Of a stretch of 7,522 nt of DNA, positions 1 to 3,379 are shown piece after piece; positions within the stretch are counted from its first letter, which is position 1, and every line of letters begins with the position of its first letter. A model generated the notes under the pieces. The model had not been told where the DNA came from. It ran no database searches and saw only the letters and a list, made by a program, of their open reading frames with translations. The stretch comes from an uncultured Peptococcaceae bacterium (GTDB taxonomy: Bacteria; Bacillota; Limnochordia; Darwinibacteriales; Darwinibacteriaceae): positions 1 to 7,522 of the forward strand of contig CALKAR010000169.1 of assembly GCA_937988745.1 (NCBI GenBank). The letters run 5' to 3'. The position numbers were made by a program, and so were the translations under genes.

Positions 1-159
1 CAACTCGCCCACCTTGCGGAGGTAAACCGACAGCGGCGTCTCCCACGGATTGACGCCGGCGATGGCGGCGATGTCGCTGCCGCCGATTCCCTGGTTGCGG
101 AGGCGAAGCCACTCCTCACGGGTCATGTCCACGGTAGATGCAAGACGAACGGCGGTCAT
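1..159 (-). CDS. YqaJ-type viral recombinase (exonuclease), N-terminal part only
   Basis: The first 53 codons of a gene that leaves the window at base 1. Its product should be an alkaline exonuclease of the YqaJ / lambda-exonuclease family, which resects double-stranded DNA ends for phage single-strand annealing recombination. What is seen is the family's N-terminal signature: WLRLRNQGIGGSDIAAIAG at about residues 17-35, then NPW at 37-39 and PLSVYLRKVGE. The catalytic Asp/Glu/Lys residues lie beyond the window. The start is ATG at 159, with an AAGGAGGGGTGA ribosome binding site six bases upstream. An in-frame ATG at codon 12 (DMTREEW) is a weaker alternative. It is the last visible gene of the early operon, 83 bases after the 64-residue ORF. 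A RecT or Bet annealing partner, usual next to YqaJ, may lie off the edge. The family call is from remembered motifs, not a search. Confidence 0.85.
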   Translation of the reverse strand, partial: MTAVRLASTVDMTREEWLRLRNQGIGGSDIAAIAGVNPWETPLSVYLRKVGEL

Positions 160-175
160 GATGCCTCACCCCTCC

Positions 176-205
176 TTGCCCCCCACCGCCATTGCGTGGT
201 ACAAT
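176..205 (+). promoter_or_regulatory. plus-strand promoter with extended -10
   Basis: A TTGCCC -35 candidate (176-181) is followed after 18 bases by TACAAT (200-205), with the extended -10 TG at 197-198. It points right, against every gene in the window, and would start RNA at about 212. The sequence shows the boxes; promoter activity is inference. Confidence 0.5.
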
Positions 206-211
206 AGCGGT

Positions 212-272
212 AAGGGGCTTGTCGTTTTTACCCTTCCATCGCCTAGGCCACCGACTTTCCGGTGGCCTTTTT
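212..272 (+). ncRNA. candidate short plus-strand RNA, antisense to the end of the 64-residue ORF
   Basis: From the promoter at 176-205 a transcript of about 60 bases would end at the terminator at 246-272. It contains a possible short 5' stem (GGTAA near 209 with TTACC near 228) and the terminator hairpin. Its last 30 bases are complementary to the final codons of the ORF that ends at 243. No ORF of useful size fits in it. It could be a small antisense regulator or simply a guard against antisense transcription. I do not recognise an RNA family. Confidence 0.3.
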
Positions 273-437
273 GATCGCCCTCTTCAGTGCGACGATCACC
301 CTGCGGGCGGTGTCCGGGTCCATCTGGACCACCGTATCGCCCAGGAAGAGGATAACGTTTCTGCCACCGGTGATTTCGTAGGTCATGCCCCAAGCGCCGA
401 TCTTGTCCGACTCGCTGACGAACACGTGAACCTTCAC
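243..437 (-). CDS. small unknown phage protein, 64 residues
   Basis: I do not recognise this protein. It is predicted as a compact alpha/beta protein: beta-strand-like KVHVFV at residues 2-7, GMTYEI at 17-22 and NVILFL at 27-32, then DTARRVIVALKRAIKKA as a basic amphipathic helix at about 42-58. There is no signal peptide, Cys cluster or known catalytic motif. The start is GTG at 437, because GAGGGGGTGA lies five bases upstream and contains the stop of the preceding gene. A longer frame open to 734 is contradicted by its N-terminal part being out of frame with the membrane protein gene there. It belongs to the early operon between the membrane protein and yqaJ. Its last codons double as a plus-strand terminator. 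Coding is fairly likely; function is unknown. Confidence 0.7.
   Translation of the reverse strand: MKVHVFVSESDKIGAWGMTYEITGGRNVILFLGDTVVQMDPDTARRVIVALKRAIKKATGKSVA
246..272 (+). terminator. rho-independent terminator, plus strand
   Basis: A perfect 8-bp stem, GGCCACCG (246-253) with CGGTGGCC (260-267), has a 6-base loop and is followed by TTTTT (268-272). The T-run lies only on the plus-strand side, so it ends rightward transcription. The hairpin is embedded in the last codons of the minus-strand ORF ending at 243, where the same bases encode KKATGKSVA. Confidence 0.75.
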
Positions 438-442
438 GCCTT

Positions 443-742
443 TCACCCCCTCGCTGTAACCTGAGATTTCCTCGTGGCGAGGCGCAGCTGGTACCAATCG
501 GCCCGCCGGCCTCGCTCGAGCTCCTCCATCACGATGAGAGCCTCGTCGCGCGCCTTTACCTGTGCCATGTGCATTTGTTTCTCGTAAAAGTAGTCGGCGT
601 TGGCCGCCAGGCGCTCGTGGTAGCGGATTTTGGCGATCATCCATCGTTCGAGCTGCCGCCACCGCCACACCATCCAGAGCAGGCTTCCGAACATCATAGC
701 GATGGCGACGAAAATACCGACGAACCCAACCCAATCGATCAT
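443..742 (-). CDS. small membrane protein with one N-terminal segment and a charged helical tail
   Basis: A 99-residue protein I cannot name. Residues 4-27 (WVGFVGIFVAIAMMFGSLLWMVW) form one clear membrane segment with a short N-terminus before it. The rest is a long charged, probably helical tail: RQLERWMIAKIRYHERLAAN, then KQMHMAQVKARDEALIVMEELERGRR, with coiled-coil character. This looks like a bitopic inner-membrane protein with a cytoplasmic tail. The start is ATG at 742, with GGAGGTGA seven bases upstream and an ATGA overlap with the stop of the gene before it. The reading frame extends further upstream to 838 without a stop, but those residues lack this support. It lies in the early operon, so a lysis role is less likely than interference with the host envelope or membrane anchoring of a phage complex. 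That is speculation. Confidence 0.75.
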   Translation of the reverse strand: MIDWVGFVGIFVAIAMMFGSLLWMVWRWRQLERWMIAKIRYHERLAANADYFYEKQMHMAQVKARDEALIVMEELERGRRADWYQLRLATRKSQVTARG

Positions 743-978
743 CCTGCCTTCACCTCCCGCTCGTCCCAATACAAAAGGTCCCACATGTGCAACGTCACGG
801 CGTTCCGGGCGGCGCTCCCGGGGGAGGCGTCCTCCCAAAGCGCCTCCCGGCAGTACCGCTCCATTTCCTCGACCACGGCTTCCGGCTGAAACTCCAGCGG
901 CTTGTATCCACGGCGCTTAAGCTCCTCGTCGAGAAACTCGGCGAGGATTTGGTTTGCGTCCTCCGGCACCCGTTTCAC
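739..978 (-). CDS. small acidic helical protein of unknown function
   Basis: A 79-residue protein without a family I recognise. It is mostly helical and acidic: EDANQILAEFLDEELKRRGY near the N-terminus, EAVVEEMERYCREALWED in the middle and a Trp-containing MWDLLYWDEREV near the end. It is presumably cytoplasmic. The first possible start, GTG at 987, lies only one base after AAGGAGG, which is too close for initiation. GTG at 978 has AGGAGG about ten bases upstream and is preferred. The AAGGAGG overlaps the TAA of the XRE regulator, and the stop overlaps the next start as ATGA, so translation is probably coupled through all three genes. It could be an accessory or anti-host factor, but nothing in the sequence decides this. 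Confidence 0.7.
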   Translation of the reverse strand: MKRVPEDANQILAEFLDEELKRRGYKPLEFQPEAVVEEMERYCREALWEDASPGSAARNAVTLHMWDLLYWDEREVKAG

Positions 979-991
979 TTTCCGCACCTCC

Positions 992-1252
992 TTACGCTGT
1001 CGTGGGACGATACTCTTTAGCCTCGGGGGACATCGCTCGAGGCCGCCCCCTCCTCCTCCCCCGGCTGGGGAAATCGATCTCGTTCAGGTCCATGCCGAGG
1101 AGGGAGGCGATCATCTTGCCCTGGCTTACGTCGGGCGAAGCAATGCCCCGTTCCCATGCGGACACGGCTTGCCTCGTGACGCCCAGATGAGCGGCCAAAT
1201 CTTCTTGTGTCAGTCCCGCCCTCCTGCGAGCGTCGGCTAACGGTATTGCCAC
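992..1252 (-). CDS. XRE/Cro-CI type helix-turn-helix regulator
   Basis: An 86-residue DNA-binding protein. Residues 5-55 form a Cro/CI helix-turn-helix domain, LADARRRAGLTQEDLAAHLG, with the recognition helix VTRQAVSAWERG at 25-36. The short tail is very basic, with an AT-hook-like RRRGRPR at about 64-70. It has no CI-type cleavage or dimerisation domain, so a Cro-like or small-repressor role fits better than LexA-like autocleavage. The start is GTG at 1252 with AGGGAGG eight bases upstream. The frame is open to a TTG at 1300, but that codon sits in the -10 region and cannot be transcribed from the promoter there. It is the first gene of the early operon and probably binds the GCAAAAT repeats at its own promoter. 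That target is inference. Confidence 0.88.
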   Translation of the reverse strand: MAIPLADARRRAGLTQEDLAAHLGVTRQAVSAWERGIASPDVSQGKMIASLLGMDLNEIDFPSRGRRRGRPRAMSPEAKEYRPTTA

Positions 1253-1290
1253 TTCGATTCCCTCCCTACGGCTATATTTTTTTCGTCTCC

Positions 1291-1319
1291 ATAATAGCAA
1301 AATCGTGTGGCGGGGTCAA
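1291..1319 (-). promoter_or_regulatory. early operon promoter (sigma-70/sigma-A type)
   Basis: On the minus strand, TTGACC (1314-1319) is separated by exactly 17 bases from TATTAT (1291-1296), with a TG one base before the -10 (TGCTATTAT). This is close to consensus at both boxes. Transcription would start at about 1284, giving a short leader before the GTG at 1252. It drives the XRE regulator, the three small ORFs and yqaJ. Confidence 0.85.
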
Positions 1320-1347
1320 TAGCATTTTGCATCGCCACGCAAAATCG
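1297..1347. promoter_or_regulatory. repeated GCAAAAT operator candidates at the early promoter
   Basis: GCAAAATCG occurs at 1297-1305, inside the -10/-35 spacer, and again at 1339-1347. The inverse, ATTTTGC, is at 1324-1330, just upstream of the -35. The last two form a 7-bp inverted repeat with an 8-base gap. The two direct copies are 42 bases apart, about four helical turns. This is the arrangement expected of operators for a small repressor. The neighbouring XRE protein or the winged-helix protein could bind; neither is shown. Confidence 0.5.
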
Positions 1348-1348
1348 A

Positions 1349-1996
1349 TCATGACCATGCCATCACTCCTTGTGGATATTGTCGTTTGAGGATTCCCCAC
1401 GTCACCTTCACAAGGTCGGGGAGAAGGTAGCCTGATTCGTAGGCGATCTTTAGCGCCGTCCACGCCTCGACCACGCCAAAGCGTCTAGCTGCGCTTCTTA
1501 AGAAGCCGCGCTGTGTGTCGTCGATGCCCATGACCTTCGCGGTCTTCATGAGACCGTCCAGAAGCCGTTTTTCTCTTTCAAAATCGATGGATGGATGCGC
1601 GGAGCGCTTATTATCCATTCTCGTATTGTTTTTAACGCGACCTACTCCCGCGGAAACACGGCCAAAACGCCCTTGTGATCGGAGTTTCTGGGACCGCGCC
1701 ACCTGTTCAATTTTCATTTTTGCGCGTCGGAAGGTAGAGGCGCGACGGTAGATCACATCTGTTCGGACGAAATACGCGCAGAGGAGACCGCCCCTGGGGC
1801 GGGAGACATAGGTCCGGATGATGTGACCTTGCTTCACAAGCCGGTTTATGGAGCGTCTTACGCTGGATTCGCTGCAACCAAGATACGCGGCGACCGTCTT
1901 GTGTTTGATGACGACGGAACCGCCGATTCTCTGCAGTCTTTGGAAGTATCTCATCACGTCCACGTCGCGGCGATGGCTCAAAAAAACCTCTCGCAA
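1349..1996 (-). CDS. winged-helix DNA-binding protein, possible phage replication or regulatory protein
   Basis: A 215-residue protein. Residues 14-60 form a winged helix-turn-helix: VMRYFQRLQRIGG, then KTVAAYLGCSESSVRRSINRLVKQGHI at 33-59, where CSESSVRRSINRL is the recognition helix, with a wing up to about 82. Residues 84-130 are a very basic linker rich in Arg and Lys. Residues 138-210 form a helical domain including EREKRLLDGLMKTAK, GFLRSAARRFGVVEAWTALKIAYES and VKVTWGILKRQYPQG. A DNA-binding N-terminus, basic linker and helical C-terminus is typical of phage replisome organisers, but the C-terminal domain is not one I recognise, so this is a guess. The start is TTG at 1996 with AAGGAGG seven bases upstream. 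It stands between the structured intergenic region and the early promoter. I find no good minus-strand promoter directly in front of it. Confidence 0.8.
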   Translation of the reverse strand: MREVFLSHRRDVDVMRYFQRLQRIGGSVVIKHKTVAAYLGCSESSVRRSINRLVKQGHIIRTYVSRPRGGLLCAYFVRTDVIYRRASTFRRAKMKIEQVARSQKLRSQGRFGRVSAGVGRVKNNTRMDNKRSAHPSIDFEREKRLLDGLMKTAKVMGIDDTQRGFLRSAARRFGVVEAWTALKIAYESGYLLPDLVKVTWGILKRQYPQGVMAWS

Positions 1997-2022
1997 TGTA
2001 AATCCTCCTTCCTTTGCCGGAA

Positions 2023-2070
2023 GGAATCGCCGCGTTGTGGTATAATAACTAAACAGAGCGCGGCGATTCC
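2023..2070. repeat. perfect 12-bp inverted repeat flanking a -10 box
   Basis: GGAATCGCCGCG (2023-2034) and its exact reverse complement CGCGGCGATTCC (2059-2070) are separated by 24 bases. The AT-rich spacer contains TATAAT on the plus strand. It could be a pair of operator half-sites, a leader hairpin for the winged-helix gene on the minus strand, or a cruciform at an origin. Confidence 0.75.
2038..2046 (+). promoter_or_regulatory. extended -10 promoter, plus strand
   Basis: TGGTATAAT (2038-2046) is a perfect extended -10 element. The nearest -35-like sequence, TTGCCG (2014-2019), is 21 bases upstream, which is too far, so the promoter would rely on the extended -10 or an activator. RNA would start at about 2053. 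It resembles the other plus-strand box at 197-205 (TGGTACAAT). Confidence 0.5.
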
Positions 2071-2130
2071 CGTGTTAGTTATCACGGGGACGTCCAAGCC
2101 ACAAGCCGTTGCCTCTCAACCGGCTTTTTT
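2053..2130 (+). ncRNA. candidate plus-strand small RNA of about 78 bases
   Basis: Starting below the extended -10 box, the RNA would contain a hairpin, CCCGTG (2069-2074) with CACGGG (2083-2088) and an 8-base loop TTAGTTAT. It would end at a rho-independent terminator (2103-2130). It has no ORF with a ribosome binding site. The loop is complementary to ATAACTAA at 2043-2050, which lies just upstream of the RNA. I do not recognise the RNA family. The same hairpins can also form, less stably terminated, in a minus-strand leader of the winged-helix gene, which is the main alternative. Confidence 0.4.
2103..2130 (+). terminator. rho-independent terminator, plus strand
   Basis: AAGCCGTTG (2103-2111) pairs with CAACCGGCTT (2117-2126) through nine base pairs and one bulged C, with a CCTCT loop. 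It runs into six T residues (2125-2130). Orientation by the T-run is clearly rightward. Confidence 0.65.
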
Positions 2131-2134
2131 GGGG

Positions 2135-2168
2135 GCCGCCCTTAATGGGCGGCTTTCCCATTGTGGGA
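2135..2168. other. two adjacent hairpins after the small-RNA terminator
   Basis: GCCGCCC (2135-2141) pairs with GGGCGGC (2147-2153) around a TTAAT loop and is followed by TTT. Directly after it TCCCA (2156-2160) pairs with TGGGA (2164-2168), then CCTTTT. They may be back-up terminators for rightward RNA or structure in a minus-strand leader. Confidence 0.5.
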
Positions 2169-2245
2169 CCTTTTCAACCTTGCCTCGGAACAATCCTTCT
2201 CGCGCACCAAAAAACGCCTTCGGGCCTCAATTCCTGGAAATGAAT

Positions 2246-2257
2246 ATTACCGGTAAT
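2246..2257. repeat. 12-bp perfect palindrome
   Basis: ATTACCGGTAAT reads the same on both strands and has no T-run, so it is a dimeric protein binding-site candidate rather than a terminator. It lies 13 bases past the T-run of the terminator at 2270-2306. No binder can be assigned. Confidence 0.4.
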
Positions 2258-2269
2258 TCCCGCAGAAAC

Positions 2270-2306
2270 AAAAAAGGCGGCCGGGAACCGATCCACGGCC
2301 GCCTTT
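2270..2306 (-). terminator. terminator of the lysis-side operon
   Basis: CGGCCGCC (2296-2303) and GGCGGCCG (2276-2283) form a perfect 8-bp GC stem with a 12-base loop. The stem is flanked by a T6 run on the minus strand (plus-strand A at 2270-2275) and by AAA before it. It starts only a few bases after the stop codon at 2310, so it ends leftward transcription. A short TTT on the other side makes weak bidirectional use possible. Confidence 0.85.
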
Positions 2307-2309
2307 CTC

Positions 2310-2705
2310 TCACAACCCCCACCGCCAAGCGAAGAGAGCGTAGGCAATCTTTTCTGTGCTTTGGTCTTCGTCAGGGATTTTGAAGCGCACGCCCAAGGTC
2401 GCTGATAGGTCTTTCGCTCCGCTGAAGTGGTGGGTAATTCCTACGTCATGCGACCGCCATATCCTGCCGGGCTCCCACGCCAGGTCGTGAACGTAGGTGA
2501 TGTTCCATGCCGGCGCTAGGGCCCAATCCACGATAATGCTGGTCATGCCGGCGAGCTGCCCAGGTCCCGCTTCAAGGAGCACGATGTGTGTCCCGGTAAG
2601 CCCGCGGGAATCGCCGGCCGCGGCCATGCCGCCGGCGAGCACCACCACCGCCAGGGCGAGAATCCACCCCTTAAGGCGTCGCAAAAGCTTTCGCCATGCG
2701 CTCAA
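2310..2705 (-). CDS. secreted small beta-rich protein with signal peptide
   Basis: A 131-residue protein of unknown function. It has a clear Sec signal: basic WRKLLRRLKGW, hydrophobic ILALAVVVLAGGM at about 15-27, then AAA-GD as a signal-peptidase I site near residue 30. The mature part of about 100 residues is rich in alternating polar and aromatic stretches, such as SIIVDWALAPAWNITYVHDLAW, DVGITHHFSG, SATLGVRFKI and KIAYALFAWRWGL. This looks like antiparallel beta hairpins and resembles small beta-barrel outer-membrane proteins, though the last residue is Leu rather than Phe. There are no Cys residues. The start is TTG at 2705, chosen because AGGAGG lies seven bases upstream. It is the last gene before the operon terminator. 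It could be a lysis accessory, a superinfection-exclusion protein or a cell-surface modifier. Confidence 0.75.
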   Translation of the reverse strand: MSAWRKLLRRLKGWILALAVVVLAGGMAAAGDSRGLTGTHIVLLEAGPGQLAGMTSIIVDWALAPAWNITYVHDLAWEPGRIWRSHDVGITHHFSGAKDLSATLGVRFKIPDEDQSTEKIAYALFAWRWGL

Positions 2706-2706
2706 G

Positions 2707-2898
2707 CTATCGCCTCCTGCGATGAACGTGTAGGAGCGCGTCCACGTGAATGCCGCGAGCGCGCCCCTCGACGAATGGCTTGAGGAAGTTCAAAAAGGCC
2801 GGGTGTTCCGCACGGAACCCCAGCCGGATCAGTTTCCCAGGACCGTTTCTGCGTCCTTGGGCTGCCAAGAACCGGTCAGGTTCTTGAACCTCACCCAA
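2707..2898 (-). CDS. possible short ORF overlapping the end of the 94-residue gene
   Basis: The stretch between the stop at 2829 and the next ribosome binding site is open in one frame, ending in TAG at 2707. The sequence HPAFLNFLKPFVEGRARG looks protein-like and has C or G in most third positions. The TAG sits right before the following TTG start, as in a tight operon. However, I find no ribosome binding site for it. The TTG at 2898 lies inside the upstream gene and has no Shine-Dalgarno sequence. It may be a small gene with an unusual start, a remnant, or chance. Confidence 0.2.
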   Translation of the reverse strand: MGEVQEPDRFLAAQGRRNGPGKLIRLGFRAEHPAFLNFLKPFVEGRARGIHVDALLHVHRRRR

Positions 2899-3113
2899 AG
2901 CTCAATCGCGGCATCGGCGACGGCCATGATTTTCTCCGTGGGCAGCCACCCAAGGAAGTCGTCAGCTAGATCGACGAGAATTTCGATACCGCGCAACACG
3001 GCCTCTTTCTTGTGCTCTCCGTGTTTGGGCACCTCGAAAAGCTCGACGAGTTCCCTGACGGCCATAAGGACGGCGAGCAAAGCGGCGACGTAGTTTTTGA
3101 TCCGTTCCAACAT
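2829..3113 (-). CDS. conserved-looking prophage protein, lysis-cassette neighbour
   Basis: A 94-residue protein. Residues 6-25 (KNYVAALLAVLMAVRELVEL) are hydrophobic and probably helical. Then come EVPKHGEHKKEAVLRGIEILVDLADDF and a final amphipathic part, LPTEKIMAVADAAIELWVRFKNLTGSW. The pattern of 'vPg.GeeKKeaVl' followed by 'pkekll.ia...id..V.ffN' recalls small proteins next to lysis genes in Firmicutes prophages, some annotated holin-like. This is recalled resemblance, not a search. The start is ATG at 3113: GAAAGGGGGTGA ends six bases upstream. GTG at 3122 is in frame but overlaps that binding site. It follows a strong terminator at 3133-3169, so its expression requires read-through or another promoter, which I do not see. 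Confidence 0.78.
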   Translation of the reverse strand: MLERIKNYVAALLAVLMAVRELVELFEVPKHGEHKKEAVLRGIEILVDLADDFLGWLPTEKIMAVADAAIELWVRFKNLTGSWQPKDAETVLGN

Positions 3114-3288
3114 CCACTTCACCCCCTTTCATAAAAAACCGGCGCCGGCCTTTCATCCGACGCCAGTTTCCGTTCCAGTAAATCTCCCGGTCATTCGATC
3201 CGCACCGCGGACATGTGTCAAGCACGCCCTCGGGAGACCATGACCACCACCACCTCTTTTTGCACCTATGACAACGCACCCGGTGCAA
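2962..3288 (-). CDS. small zinc-ribbon protein; end of gene uncertain
   Basis: The N-terminal 45 or so residues look real. They hold two CxxC knuckles, C6-H-R-C9 and C26-P-R-C29, separated by an aromatic basic stretch KKRWWWSWSPEG, followed by DREIYWNGNWRR. This is a four-Cys zinc ribbon as seen in tiny phage and Firmicutes proteins. The TTG start at 3288 has AGGAGG nine bases upstream, one of the best binding sites in the window. The frame does not stop where expected. It continues through the terminator at 3133-3169 and overlaps the next gene by about 150 bases as an Arg-rich sequence without protein character. A frame change would end it at TGA 3153-3155 in the terminator loop, a far more natural end. 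Function is unknown; nucleic-acid binding is plausible. Confidence 0.5.
   Translation of the reverse strand: MHRVRCHRCKKRWWWSWSPEGVLDTCPRCGSNDREIYWNGNWRRMKGRRRFFMKGGEVDVGTDQKLRRRFARRPYGRQGTRRAFRGAQTRRAQERGRVARYRNSRRSS
3133..3169 (-). terminator. strong rho-independent terminator inside the lysis operon
   Basis: On the minus strand, CTGGCGTCGG (3166-3157) pairs with CCGGCGCCGG (3148-3139) over ten base pairs with two G-U wobbles. The loop is ATGAAAGG, followed by TTTTTT (3138-3133). AAA before the stem can pair with the first T residues. It lies within the open frame of the zinc-ribbon ORF and about 20 bases before the start of the next gene. Confidence 0.8.
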
Positions 3289-3379
3289 GCGGGAATTCCT
3301 CCTTTGGCAAGATTCGATTCACGTAGTTGATGGTTTCCACGGCGTGTTTGCCGCTCCCAAGCGACAGAAACCGGCTCGC
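3266..3379 (-). pseudogene. in-frame continuation of the transglycosylase after a TAG
   Basis: Directly after the TAG at 3380-3382 the same frame stays open for 37 codons, until TAG at 3266-3268. It reads RFLSLGSGKHAVETINYVNRI in its centre, which resembles the C-terminal helix of phage transglycosylases (a pattern like 'TGrHs.eT..Yv.rI' as I recall it). It ends 23 bases inside the zinc-ribbon ORF, a normal tight phage overlap. This suggests that the TAG is a nonsense mutation, a sequencing error, or read through. Confidence 0.5.

Larger units (their letters stand above)
1997..2309. other. non-coding intergenic region with dense secondary structure
   Basis: About 313 bases carry no convincing gene on either strand. 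From left to right they hold the ribosome binding site of the winged-helix gene, a 12-bp inverted repeat around an extended -10 box, three or four hairpins, a 12-bp palindrome, and the terminator of the lysis-side operon. The region separates the late/lysis operon from the early region, where phages commonly place regulatory sites or a replication origin. I see no iterons. Confidence 0.75.

Noticed and set aside
243..734. Long 163-codon version of the small gene ending at 243
   Set aside because: Only the last 64 residues look like a protein; the rest is out of frame with the membrane-protein gene and Arg-rich. A good binding site supports the GTG at 437.
743..838. N-terminal extension of the membrane protein to 838
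   Set aside because: The ATG at 742 has a strong binding site and an ATGA overlap with the preceding gene; the extension is Arg/Gly-rich shadow sequence.
739..1252. Toxin-antitoxin pair formed by the XRE protein and the next small gene
   Set aside because: The order could fit, but the acidic helical protein has no toxin motif, and the setting of an early operon leading into yqaJ explains the regulator better.
1253..1300. N-terminal extension of the XRE regulator to TTG 1300
   Set aside because: That codon lies upstream of the expected transcription start, within the promoter spacer; the GTG at 1252 has its own binding site.
1997..2309. A classical minus-strand promoter for the winged-helix gene
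   Set aside because: I looked for TTGACA/TATAAT pairs on the minus strand and found only poor matches with wrong spacing, so I do not annotate one.
1823..2383. Plus-strand open frame of 186 codons across the intergenic region
   Set aside because: It overlaps the winged-helix gene antisense and runs through several hairpins and two terminators, without a binding site.
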